Shown here: positions 7,499 through 15,600 of the stretch, piece by piece | Layout of the letters: each line of letters starts with the position of its first letter | Numbering within the stretch: position 1 is the first letter of the stretch | Source: CAZHMN01 sp964533705 | GTDB lineage: Bacteria; Electryoneota; B3-LCP | Reading direction: 5' to 3' | Length of the DNA stretch: 29,545 nucleotides | NCBI GenBank assembly: GCA_964533705.1 | Contig: CAZHMN010000036.1 | Span: forward strand, 1 to 29,545 | Position numbers and translations under genes: made by a program | Notes under the pieces: generated by a model | Databases searched by the model: none | What the model saw: only the letters and a program-made list of their open reading frames with translations | Told to the model about the DNA's origin: nothing

Positions 7499-8452
7499 AT
7501 GTCCTTGCCTCGTTTCGATGTCCTTCAGCCGAAATCTATCAATGAGGCGTGTGAACTTATAAGGCGGCATTCTGCAGAGGGGGTTGCGGTTCTGGCCGGT
7601 GGCACGGACGTTTTGGTTGACATCCGCCGCCCGGTGATCCCCGCACACCTACCCCGGTGCAAGGGATGTGATCCGCTAACGGGGTTGCCACGAAAGCCCA
7701 CCGAAAATCCTCCTGCCTATTTGATCGCTCTTTCACGCATTCCAGATTTACGGGGGATTGTTGGCTGTAAGAGCGGCGAAATCGCCATTGGGCCGATGAC
7801 CACGATTACCGAAATCAGCCGATCCGACTTAGTCAGAAAACGGCTGACCGCCCTGGCCGAAGGGTGCGATCATCTGGGATCACCGCTGGTACGCAATAGG
7901 GGTACGATCGGGGGAAACATTTGCAATGCCCGTCCCGCTGCCGACGCGCTGCTCCCTTCGCTGGCACTGGGTGCGAAGCTCGAGCTGAGGTCAACGCGTG
8001 GATTTCGCTCGGTTACGGTCGAAGATTTCGTTATCGGCCCCGGCGAAACCGTTCGGGAAGCGGATGAGATACTAACTCGTATTGTTTTCCCCTGCTACGG
8101 GGATCGTACGGGGAGTTCCTGCATAAAACTCGCTAACCGAAAGGCCCTGGAGATCGCCGTCGTCAACGTTGCCTCCGTTCTGACGTTGAACGAAAAAGGT
8201 AATATTACAGAAGTTCGCATTGCCCTGGGCTCGGTTGCACCCACACCGATTCTGGCGAAGAAAACCGCCGAATTTCTTAGAGGCAAGAAGCCGACAGAGG
8301 CGAATATTTCCAGAGCCGGCGAAATCGCCGCCACTGAATGCCGTCCCATCACCGACCACCGGGGATCGCAGATCTACCGGGTGGATATGGTGCCGGTGCT
8401 GGTCAGAAGAGCTTTGACCCGTGCGCTGGAGGCGATATATAAGGTGGCGTAA
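7499..8452 (+). CDS. Molybdenum hydroxylase FAD subunit (4-hydroxybenzoyl-CoA reductase beta-like)
   Basis: FAD-binding medium subunit of a xanthine-oxidase-family enzyme, 317 residues. FAD motifs are VLAGGTDVLV (31-40) and RGTIGGNICNA (134-144), followed by the C-terminal FAD-subunit domain. Its partners (2Fe-2S and Mo subunits) are at 9157-12017, making an HcrABC-type set. Two details differ from classical HcrB. The roughly 40-residue, four-cysteine [4Fe-4S] insertion known from Thauera HcrB is not seen. Instead an extra segment of about 25 residues (50-72) carries CKGC (Cys54, Cys57). SD GGAGG lies 10 nt before the ATG. A 704-bp spacer separates it from its partner genes. Confidence 0.85.
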   Translation: MSLPRFDVLQPKSINEACELIRRHSAEGVAVLAGGTDVLVDIRRPVIPAHLPRCKGCDPLTGLPRKPTENPPAYLIALSRIPDLRGIVGCKSGEIAIGPMTTITEISRSDLVRKRLTALAEGCDHLGSPLVRNRGTIGGNICNARPAADALLPSLALGAKLELRSTRGFRSVTVEDFVIGPGETVREADEILTRIVFPCYGDRTGSSCIKLANRKALEIAVVNVASVLTLNEKGNITEVRIALGSVAPTPILAKKTAEFLRGKKPTEANISRAGEIAATECRPITDHRGSQIYRVDMVPVLVRRALTRALEAIYKVA

Positions 8453-8478
8453 AACGTGGCGTTGTGTCTTTATAGAGA

Positions 8479-9094
8479 GTGGCGTCGAGTCCCCGCACTC
8501 GACGCTTAAGAGGTACAGCCGACTGCGGGGAGTCGGCGGCACAATTATTAGTAGTGCGTCGGATTCGGTAAATCTGATAAGAGCATTACTACGACCTATG
8601 AGACTGGATTTAAGTTTATAGACGCCAGAATGAATTCTGGCGCTGAGACTCGATAGAGCCTTACGGCCGGCTTCAAAATCCCGACAGGTCGGGATTCTAA
8701 GTCGCCAGGGCGACTTTAAATCAGGTCTCAGCCCCTGAATTTATTCAGGGGAGTGCGCTTATTCGTGGCGTCTGGCCACCTTCTCAGTGGCGTCGAGTCC
8801 CCGCACTCGACGCTTAAGAGGTACAGCCGACTGCGGGGAGTCGGCGGCACAATTATTAGTAGTGCGTCGGATTCGGTAAATCTGATAAGAGCATTACTAC
8901 GACCTATGAGACTGGATTTAAGTTTATAGACGCCAGAATGAATTCTGGCGCTGAGACTCGATAGAGCCTTACGGCCGGCTTCAAAATCCCGACAGGTCGG
9001 GATTCTAAGTCGCCAGGGCGACTTTAAATCAGGTCTCAGCCCCTGAATTTATTCAGGGGAGTGCGCTTATTCGTGGCGTCTGGCCACCTTCTCA
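8479..9094. repeat. Perfect tandem duplication of a 308-bp multi-hairpin unit
   Basis: Copy 1 is 8479-8786 and copy 2 is 8787-9094; by eye they are identical. A third copy is broken after about 27 bp (9095-9121, two mismatches). Hairpins in copy 1: GCGTCGAGT/ACTCGACGC (8482-8490/8497-8505); GCCGACT/AGTCGGC (8518-8524/8531-8537); CGCCAGAA/TTCTGGCG (8623-8630/8635-8642); AATCCCGA/TCGGGATT (8677-8684/8689-8696); AAGTCGCC/GGCGACTT (8699-8706/8709-8716); CCCCTGAAT/ATTCAGGGG (8732-8740/8743-8751); GTGGC/GCCAC (8765-8769/8775-8779). A longer imperfect helix, TGAGACTGGATTTAAGT (8599-8615) with 8713-8730, could close a multibranch structure. No ORF of note crosses the unit. Confidence 0.95.
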
Positions 9095-9124
9095 GCAGCG
9101 TCGAGTCCCCGCACTCGACGCATC

Positions 9125-9152
9125 TGACAACTTGAAACCTGCAACCTGCAAC
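9125..9152 (+). repeat. Short 7-bp tandem array (NTGCAAC)
   Basis: Four heptamers, TGACAAC, TTGAAAC, CTGCAAC, CTGCAAC, end 4 nt before the ATG at 9157. As at the ferredoxin gene, there is no Shine-Dalgarno sequence between the array and the start codon. It shares the 7-bp period and the AAC in each unit with the other arrays. Confidence 0.75.
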
Positions 9153-9156
9153 TGAA

Positions 9157-9654
9157 ATGAAAAAAATCATAAATCTAACCGTCAACGGCGTTCCCTACGA
9201 GCTCGCTGTGGCACCGAACACGCCGCTGGCGGACGTCTTGCGCTATGAACTGGGCCTGACCGGCACCAAAAAAGGCTGCGGCATCGGTGACTGCGGAGCC
9301 TGCACGGTGCTGATGGACGGTACCCCGGTCTTCTCCTGCCTGGTTCTGGCGGTGGAAGCCGACGGACACGACATATTGACAATTGAAGGGGTCGCAAAGG
9401 GCCACGAGCTTCACCCCATCCAGAAGGCTTTCGTCGAGGTCGGCGCCATTCAATGCGGCTTCTGTACGCCGGGTATGGTTCTGACCGCTCTGGCGCTTTT
9501 GAAGGAGAATCCCGATCCCACCGAAGCGGACGTCCGGCTGGCGATTTCCGGTAACCTGTGCCGCTGTACCGGATACCAGAAGATCGTCGAGGCGATCCTG
9601 ACGGCGGCGCAATGGATGAGAGAAGAAGCGACTTCGCCCCTGGAGGCGAAATGA
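9157..9654 (+). CDS. Molybdenum hydroxylase [2Fe-2S] subunit (4-hydroxybenzoyl-CoA reductase gamma-like)
   Basis: Small iron-sulfur subunit of a xanthine-oxidase-family enzyme, 165 residues, with two [2Fe-2S] clusters. The plant-type ferredoxin fold has Cys41, Cys46, Cys49 (KKGCGIGDCGACT) and Cys61. The C-terminal helical domain has Cys100, Cys103 (QCGFCTPGM), Cys135 and Cys137 (LCRCTGY). It passes electrons between FAD or an external donor and the molybdenum site. Its stop codon overlaps the start of the Mo subunit (ATGA), so translation is probably coupled. HcrC, CoxS and other small subunits share this layout; the 4-hydroxybenzoyl-CoA assignment comes from context. Confidence 0.93.
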   Translation: MKKIINLTVNGVPYELAVAPNTPLADVLRYELGLTGTKKGCGIGDCGACTVLMDGTPVFSCLVLAVEADGHDILTIEGVAKGHELHPIQKAFVEVGAIQCGFCTPGMVLTALALLKENPDPTEADVRLAISGNLCRCTGYQKIVEAILTAAQWMREEATSPLEAK

Positions 9655-12017
9655 AGCAATACCGAGTCATCAACACTCGCGCTCCCCGAGTGGACGCCCA
9701 CGACAAGGTCACCGGCAAGGCCAGGTACACCGACGATCTCTCCATGCCGGGGATGCTCTATGGGGCTATTCTGCACAGCCCGCAGGCTCATGCGAAAATC
9801 ATCAGCGTAGATACTTCAGAGGCGGAAAAGCTTCCCGGGGTCGCGGCGGTGATTACTGCCAAAGATACCCCGGGGATCACCTTCGGGGTCAGTCCGGCGC
9901 GCTATGACGAGCAGATCTTCGCCTCAGAGAAAGTTCGCTATATCGGCGATGAGATTGCCGCCGTAGCCGCAATTAATCCCGAAATCGCCCGAAACGCCCT
10001 CGATCTCATTAAGGTAGAATTCGAGGAAATCCCCGCCGTTTTGGATGGCCGTGAAGCGATGAAAGAGGATGCTCCACTACTGCATGAACGATACAAGCGC
10101 AATGTCGTACAGGAGGTGCACTGGCGTTTCGGCGACGTCGAAGCCGCCAAAAAACAGGCTGATCTGATCCGAACCGACACACTGACCTCCAAGATGCAGG
10201 ATGCCGCCTTCCTGGAGCCGCAATCCGCGCTGGCTTACTTCGACGATCGGGGCTACCTGACTATGTACACCTCCACGCAGGCGCCTCATTATGTCCAGCG
10301 CACTATCGCCATGGCGCTGAATCTGCCCCTCCATAAGGTGAGAGTGGTGAAGCCCGCCGTCGGAGGTGGATTCGGCCCCAAAGCCGCCTGTTCTTCTATG
10401 GAGCTGATCACCTGCCTGTTGTCAATGAAGACCGAACGGCCCGTCAAGACCACCTTCGACCGCGAACAGGTCTTCCTTCATTCTCGGGCCCGCCATCAGT
10501 TCTTTCACAAGATGACGACCGGCGTAAAGAAAGACGGCACGCTGGTTTTCCTCGAGCACGAATGCATCCTCGACGGCGGCGCTTATTGCAGCTTCGGCAT
10601 CGCCACCGTTTATTACGCCGGATCCCTGTTAGGCGGCCCCTATCGCCTGGAGAATATGAATTACGATGGCTATCGGGTGGTGACCAACAAACCCGCCTGC
10701 GGAGCACAGAGGGGACACGGTGCCGTCATTGCCCGGGCTTGTTTTGAGATACAGTTAGATCGTATTGCCGAAGAATTGGGGATGGACCCCATCAAACTCC
10801 GGCTGAAGAATGTTCGGGAAGCGGGGGAGACCACCTGCAACGAACTTTACCTCTCAAGTTTCGGAATGCGTGAGGCGTTGGAAGCTGTTCGGGACAGCGC
10901 CACCTGGAAAAATAAACGCAAAGAGAAGCACAGAGGCAAGGGCATCGGAGCCGCCTGTGGATTCTTCGTTTCGGGGGCGGGGTATCCAATTTATTATTCA
11001 AAAACCCCTCACGCCACCGTTATCACAAAGGTCAGCGAAGTGGGAGGCGGCGTTATCGTGGAGTCGGGTGCGGCGGACATCGGACAGGGTAGCGATACCA
11101 TGCTGGCCATGATCACCGCCGAGGTGCTGGGGATTCCTCTTTCTGACGTGAAGGTCATCTCCGGCGATTCCGACCTGGCCGTGGATCTGGGCGCTTATTC
11201 ATCCCGCACCACGCTGATGACCGGAGCAGCCGCCAAGGAAGCGGCCGAATCTGTCAAGAAGCAGATTCTCAAGGTCATCGCCGAGAAAACCGGGGCCGCC
11301 TTGGAAGAACTTGACATCGTGGATGGTGAAGTCATCTACGCGAAGGGCGATCTGGACATCGAACAACTGCGCCGCGATTACCGCATGGAACACCGGGGCT
11401 TTAAAGGCGTGCCGCTGAAGGGAAATCTGACTTTCAGCGAAGCGGCGCGCATCGCCTTCATTGAGAAGGGGAGCATCGTCGGCACCGGAATGTACAAACC
11501 GCCTCCTTTAGGTGGATCCTTCAAAGGTGCGGCCGTCGGCACCAGCCCGGCTTTCGGATGCAGCGCCCAGGTGGCCGAAGTGAAAGTGGATTTGGAGACG
11601 GGCGAAGTAACGGTTGAAAAAATCACCGGTGCGCACGACTGCGGCTTCGCCATCAACCGGACTCAGGTGGAAGGCCAGATGCAGGGTTCCATGATGATGG
11701 GTATGGGCGAAGCGCTTATGGAAGAGATCCTCTACGACGAATGCGGCAGAATTAAAAACGCTAATCTGGCCGAATATAAAATCCCCACCTCGCTGGATAT
11801 GCCGCCATTGGAATCAATCATCGTCGAGAGCCACGAGCCCCATGGCCCCTTCGGTGCGAAGGAAGTCGGAGAGGGCGCCATTATGCCTACCATTCCGGCG
11901 ATTCTAAATGCCATCTACGACGCCACCGGGGTGCGCATCAATGAACTTCCGGTGACCCCGGAAAGAATCAGGATGGCATTGAAAGAGGCGGAAAGAAGCG
12001 AGAAAAAGAAAAAATAA
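9651..12017 (+). CDS. Molybdenum hydroxylase large (Mo-binding) subunit (4-hydroxybenzoyl-CoA reductase alpha-like)
   Basis: Catalytic molybdopterin subunit, 788 residues from ATG 9651, close to the length of HcrA. The N-terminal a/b-hammerhead domain includes RVDAHDKVTGKARY (13-26). Molybdopterin-binding motifs include GGGFGPK near residue 238 and CGAQRGHGAV near 350. FGAKEVGEGAI near the C-terminus carries the Glu that is the catalytic base in this family. GGAGG at 9642-9646 and the ATGA overlap with the preceding stop support this start over an upstream ATG at 9558 lying inside the 2Fe-2S gene. In anaerobic aromatic degraders this enzyme reductively removes the para-hydroxyl of 4-hydroxybenzoyl-CoA. 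Other purine- or aldehyde-type substrates cannot be excluded. Confidence 0.9.
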   Translation: MKQYRVINTRAPRVDAHDKVTGKARYTDDLSMPGMLYGAILHSPQAHAKIISVDTSEAEKLPGVAAVITAKDTPGITFGVSPARYDEQIFASEKVRYIGDEIAAVAAINPEIARNALDLIKVEFEEIPAVLDGREAMKEDAPLLHERYKRNVVQEVHWRFGDVEAAKKQADLIRTDTLTSKMQDAAFLEPQSALAYFDDRGYLTMYTSTQAPHYVQRTIAMALNLPLHKVRVVKPAVGGGFGPKAACSSMELITCLLSMKTERPVKTTFDREQVFLHSRARHQFFHKMTTGVKKDGTLVFLEHECILDGGAYCSFGIATVYYAGSLLGGPYRLENMNYDGYRVVTNKPACGAQRGHGAVIARACFEIQLDRIAEELGMDPIKLRLKNVREAGETTCNELYLSSFGMREALEAVRDSATWKNKRKEKHRGKGIGAACGFFVSGAGYPIYYSKTPHATVITKVSEVGGGVIVESGAADIGQGSDTMLAMITAEVLGIPLSDVKVISGDSDLAVDLGAYSSRTTLMTGAAAKEAAESVKKQILKVIAEKTGAALEELDIVDGEVIYAKGDLDIEQLRRDYRMEHRGFKGVPLKGNLTFSEAARIAFIEKGSIVGTGMYKPPPLGGSFKGAAVGTSPAFGCSAQVAEVKVDLETGEVTVEKITGAHDCGFAINRTQVEGQMQGSMMMGMGEALMEEILYDECGRIKNANLAEYKIPTSLDMPPLESIIVESHEPHGPFGAKEVGEGAIMPTIPAILNAIYDATGVRINELPVTPERIRMALKEAERSEKKKK

Positions 12018-12037
12018 ATCGAAACAGAGATAAGGCA

Positions 12038-12068
12038 AAAGCCCGGCCAGAAGCCGGGCTTTCTCTTT
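12038..12068. terminator. Bidirectional intrinsic terminator
   Basis: AAAGCCCGGC (12038-12047), a 5-nt loop and GCCGGGCTTT (12053-12062) form a strong stem followed by a T-rich run. It lies between the convergent Mo-subunit and coaE genes and can serve both strands. Confidence 0.9.
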
Positions 12069-12084
12069 GAATTGAAAATCCTCC

Positions 12085-12666
12085 TTATGCCATTTCTGTC
12101 CAAACCGCATCCACCCTTGAGTGTAGCTCTTCCAAAGTTCCATTGTTGCTGATCACAACGTCGGCCTTCTCCACTTTCTTTTCCAACGGCATCTGAGCGG
12201 CAATGCGCTGCCTCACTTGTTCTTCTGTCAGTTTATCTCGGGCTATAGTTCTCGAAATGCGCAGATCAAGCGGTGCATCCACGACGATGACCTTATGGAA
12301 AAAACCTTGAAGTCCCCATTCATAGATTAACGCCGCATCAACCACCACGATGCCGTGCTGCGCTTCCGTAGCCCGTACTTCTCGCGCTAACATGTCCAGC
12401 AGCGTCGGGTGAATGATGCGATTTAAATCCCGTCGCGCCCTTTCATCCGCAAAAACGATGGCTCCCAGTTTGCTTCGGTCAATCAGATTTTCCGCATCCA
12501 GAATCCCTTGACCGAATCGTTCAATGAGGGGGCGGCTCACCTCGGGCGTGTTCAGGGCAAGATGTCCTATTTCGTCGCCGGAAACGATCGGTACACCCTT
12601 CGATCCCAGATGGCGCGCCACTTCTGAAACTCCGCATCCCACGCCGCCGGTTAGTCCTATCCTCAT
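12085..12666 (-). CDS. coaE: Dephospho-CoA kinase with altered Walker A
   Basis: CoaE phosphorylates dephospho-CoA in the last step of coenzyme A synthesis. It has 193 residues, the normal length. Family hallmarks are present: GDEIGHLAL (27-35) in place of the usual DxIxH segment, RIIHPTL near residue 84, VVVDAALIYE near 108, RD...RIAAQMP near 145, and ADVVISNNGT near 167. The P-loop reads GLTGGVGCGVSEVA where GxTGGIGxGKS is expected: the Lys that contacts the phosphates is Val (codon GTT). Its ATG overlaps the stop of the upstream protease by one base (TGATG), indicating translational coupling. Either this is a variant enzyme or it is inactive or mis-sequenced. Confidence 0.85.
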   Translation of the reverse strand: MRIGLTGGVGCGVSEVARHLGSKGVPIVSGDEIGHLALNTPEVSRPLIERFGQGILDAENLIDRSKLGAIVFADERARRDLNRIIHPTLLDMLAREVRATEAQHGIVVVDAALIYEWGLQGFFHKVIVVDAPLDLRISRTIARDKLTEEQVRQRIAAQMPLEKKVEKADVVISNNGTLEELHSRVDAVWTEMA

Positions 12667-15600
12667 CAGCGCACCACCGCCAGTTTGCCCCAGAATGTAT
12701 CACCGGCCCCGGTGACGTAATACAGGTAAACGCCCGAACCAACTTTCTCCCCGTTATCGTTGTCCAGATACCAGCGAACCCCGCCTGTGACGTTACCGGA
12801 AGTTTCTATGGTCTTGATCACAATCCCCTCGAGGTTCAGGATGCGAATCTTGGTATCTTGCGGCAGATTGGCGAAGACGACGCAGGCTTGACCGTCCACC
12901 AGCAGACCCGTTTTATAGGGATTGGGATATACGAAAACGTTGTTTAGCTGGGAATTGAAGAAGTTCAGCGTCGCCGTGTTATGTGTGGTGTCGATGGGCA
13001 GACCCTCGGTGTTGTGCAGGTTCTTCGCTGTAACCCGGTAAATCTTCCCCAATGGGCCGATAGGAGTGGAGGTTTTAATCTGCAGGTAAACGACGTTATG
13101 AAGCACAGTATCAGGATCTGCAGATGCAATGCTGATCGGGTCGCCGGATGGTACTCCCGTAGCCGGATCCACGGTGATCGAATAATTTGTCTTGGCGGCT
13201 AATTCCGTCGTATTCATCGGATCGGAAAACTCCAGCGTTATTTTGGATTGACCCACCGAACCGAAGGCGGTTGCCAGATAGGGTAATCTCTGTTCGGCCG
13301 GGTACACTGTGAAGCGAAGCGTGTCCACCAATGTGGAAAAAGCGGAACCCTGCAGGTCGTAAATTTCATGAATGATGAGCCGGTAGGTTGAATCTTGAAA
13401 AGTGGCATCAAAACTCAGTACAGCTCGAGTTCCTCCGGCGTCTGAAACAACGGAAGTAGGCTGTATGCGGCTGTTGGCGATCCAGTACTTGCTCACGTCC
13501 AAAAGCGATGGCCCCATCGCCTCGTTGAACCGCACGGTGACAAAATTCGGGGGCACAAAAACAGCCGTATCGCCGGGTATAATGGGGGGATCATTGGGTA
13601 TGCCTATAATAGGAACGCTCAGTGGTCCTTCGAGAATTTGTGCGCTTAAGTCCACCGTGGAAATGGCGTAGTAATACGTGCTGTCAGGGATGACGTCAAA
13701 ATCCGTGAAGCTGGTGGCCAGGGTATCGATGTAGAGTTCCAGGCTGTCCGGCGAAGCACCCCGGTAGAGGTTGTATTCATCCGCGCCCTGAACCGCCGAC
13801 CAGCTCAAGTTGACCCGATCCGGCTTTGGCTCGGCTTTGAAGTTCAGCGGGGGCGGCAGCCAGTAGGACCAATCACCCACTGCCTCGAAAGTCCTCACGG
13901 TTGCGCCGTCGCTGAAGAGGATTTCATTGTGCCCGTTGCCGTTGAAATCACCCACCGCAGCTTCACTGCTGAGGCACTGGGGGTAATACCAGATGACGGT
14001 GTATTCCTCATTTAAAGTATCCCAATCCACAACGTAGAAATCCGGATAGAGACAGAGCAGAATTTCCGGCTCCGGATCTCCGTACACATCGCCGGAATTG
14101 ATACCCGAAGCGAAATCCGACGGGTTCTCTGCGCCAAAGAAGTATAAAGTATCTACGATGACGTACTCGTCGTCATCTTCGTTGTTGAAAACGTAAAGCG
14201 CCCAGTAGCGCGTATCCGCCTGGTGTTCTCCCGAAAGGGTCGTTTCGGTGTGCGCCAGAGCGGCGAATTCCGTCATGCCATCGCCATTGTAATCGCCATC
14301 GCTCAAAAATTCGCCGGTGTCCAGGAGCGGCAGCGAATGGGTCCAGCTAACCTGAAAGACGTCGCTTTCGTTTCGTTCGTAGATGAAGAGGTTCCCCTCG
14401 TAATCGCCGAACAGCAGATCCGGGAAACCGTCACTGTCATAGTCATTGAGCCGGCAGTAGGGCGGCATGGTGGACAACGGAGGATTGAATGGATTGGGCA
14501 GATCCTGCAGGTAGGACAATTGCCCTCCGCCCCAATTGCTGTACAGCTTGTAGACGCTTCCCGAAACCAGTAACACTTCGCCGTGATCATCGTCCGGATC
14601 CAGATCCATTAACTTGGCGCCCCAGATGTCGCCGGAATCCGACCAAACCACATTCGACGGCAGCGGGAAGCCGGGAGACGCATCCGCTTCGAAGATTTTA
14701 CTCCGACCTCCATAAAGCGTTAGCAGCTCGTCCAAACCGTCCGCATCGCTGTCTCCGATGGATTTAGGAATTTCCAATCCGAAGTCCAGCTCCAGCTCGG
14801 AAAACGACCAGCTCGGCGTGGCTTCGTAAACCCGCAAATCGGATCTGCCCCCGCTGGCATCCAGGATATTCGACCAGACTTCGAGAAAGCCATCCTCATC
14901 CAGATCGGTTACTTCTTCGAATAAATAGCCCGCCGGGATTTCACTCTGAGGGAGCTCTGTAAAGTAATTTGTGGCGATTGATTCTGCCCTGAGATCAATA
15001 ATCCCCAGAATGTCGGTGCTGTCTGTCAATCCCCCAGAGTTCTCAACCCAGATGTAGTATTCGAATTCCTTAAAAGGCAGATCCTTGCCCAGGAGCATGG
15101 TATGCTCAGCCGACTGGTAACTCAGAGGCTGTGAAATCCAGCGTTCGGTTACTCCGCCGGTGCCGCGCAGCCAAACCTTTCCGGTGGTCAAATCATCCGT
15201 TTGGAAGCTCAACAAATACGAAGGCCGGTCGGCATCCAGGATGGGAACCAGGGAGATATCCGAAATGACCGGGGGCGACGGATCGAAATAAACCACGACT
15301 TGATCATCAGCCGTGTTTCCGAAGATATCCGTGACGATTAGCCGGATGGTATAGGCGCTGTCCAGGGGTTCCTGATTGATCCATAAGGCCAGTAGTCCGT
15401 CAATGATCTGCAAATTGCGGACGACTCTAACTGTATCCCATACAGTAGGGTTTGTGCCGATGGCGGCGAGAACCTCGTATCTATCCATGTATACGCCGGA
15501 GGCGGTGCCTCCCACCACCAGCGTCTCCGCCTCGGCAAATCCCTGGCCCATCAACGGGGTCGAGATCTGCGCGACCAGCGCGTCGTTGACCAGAACAGCT

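Larger units (their letters stand above)
8453..9156. other. 704-bp noncoding spacer within the molybdenum hydroxylase locus
   Basis: No credible gene is visible on either strand. The spacer is almost entirely the duplicated 308-bp hairpin block (8479-9094), a partial third copy (9095-9121), and a short heptamer array abutting the next start codon. Confidence 0.85.

Noticed and set aside
7404..7499. Promoter or terminator between the acyl-CoA dehydrogenase and FAD subunit genes
   Set aside because: No convincing stem with T-run or -35/-10 pair was seen; only the SD GGAGG is clear.
8421..8621. Small plus-strand ORF crossing into the tandem repeat
   Set aside because: It starts inside the FAD subunit gene and runs through hairpins; the product is unlike a real protein.
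8479..9121. CRISPR array
   Set aside because: The repeated unit is 308 bp with no spacers; the copies are contiguous.
9558..9650. Upstream ATG for the Mo subunit
   Set aside because: It would overlap the 2Fe-2S gene by about 100 bp; GGAGG and the ATGA junction support 9651.
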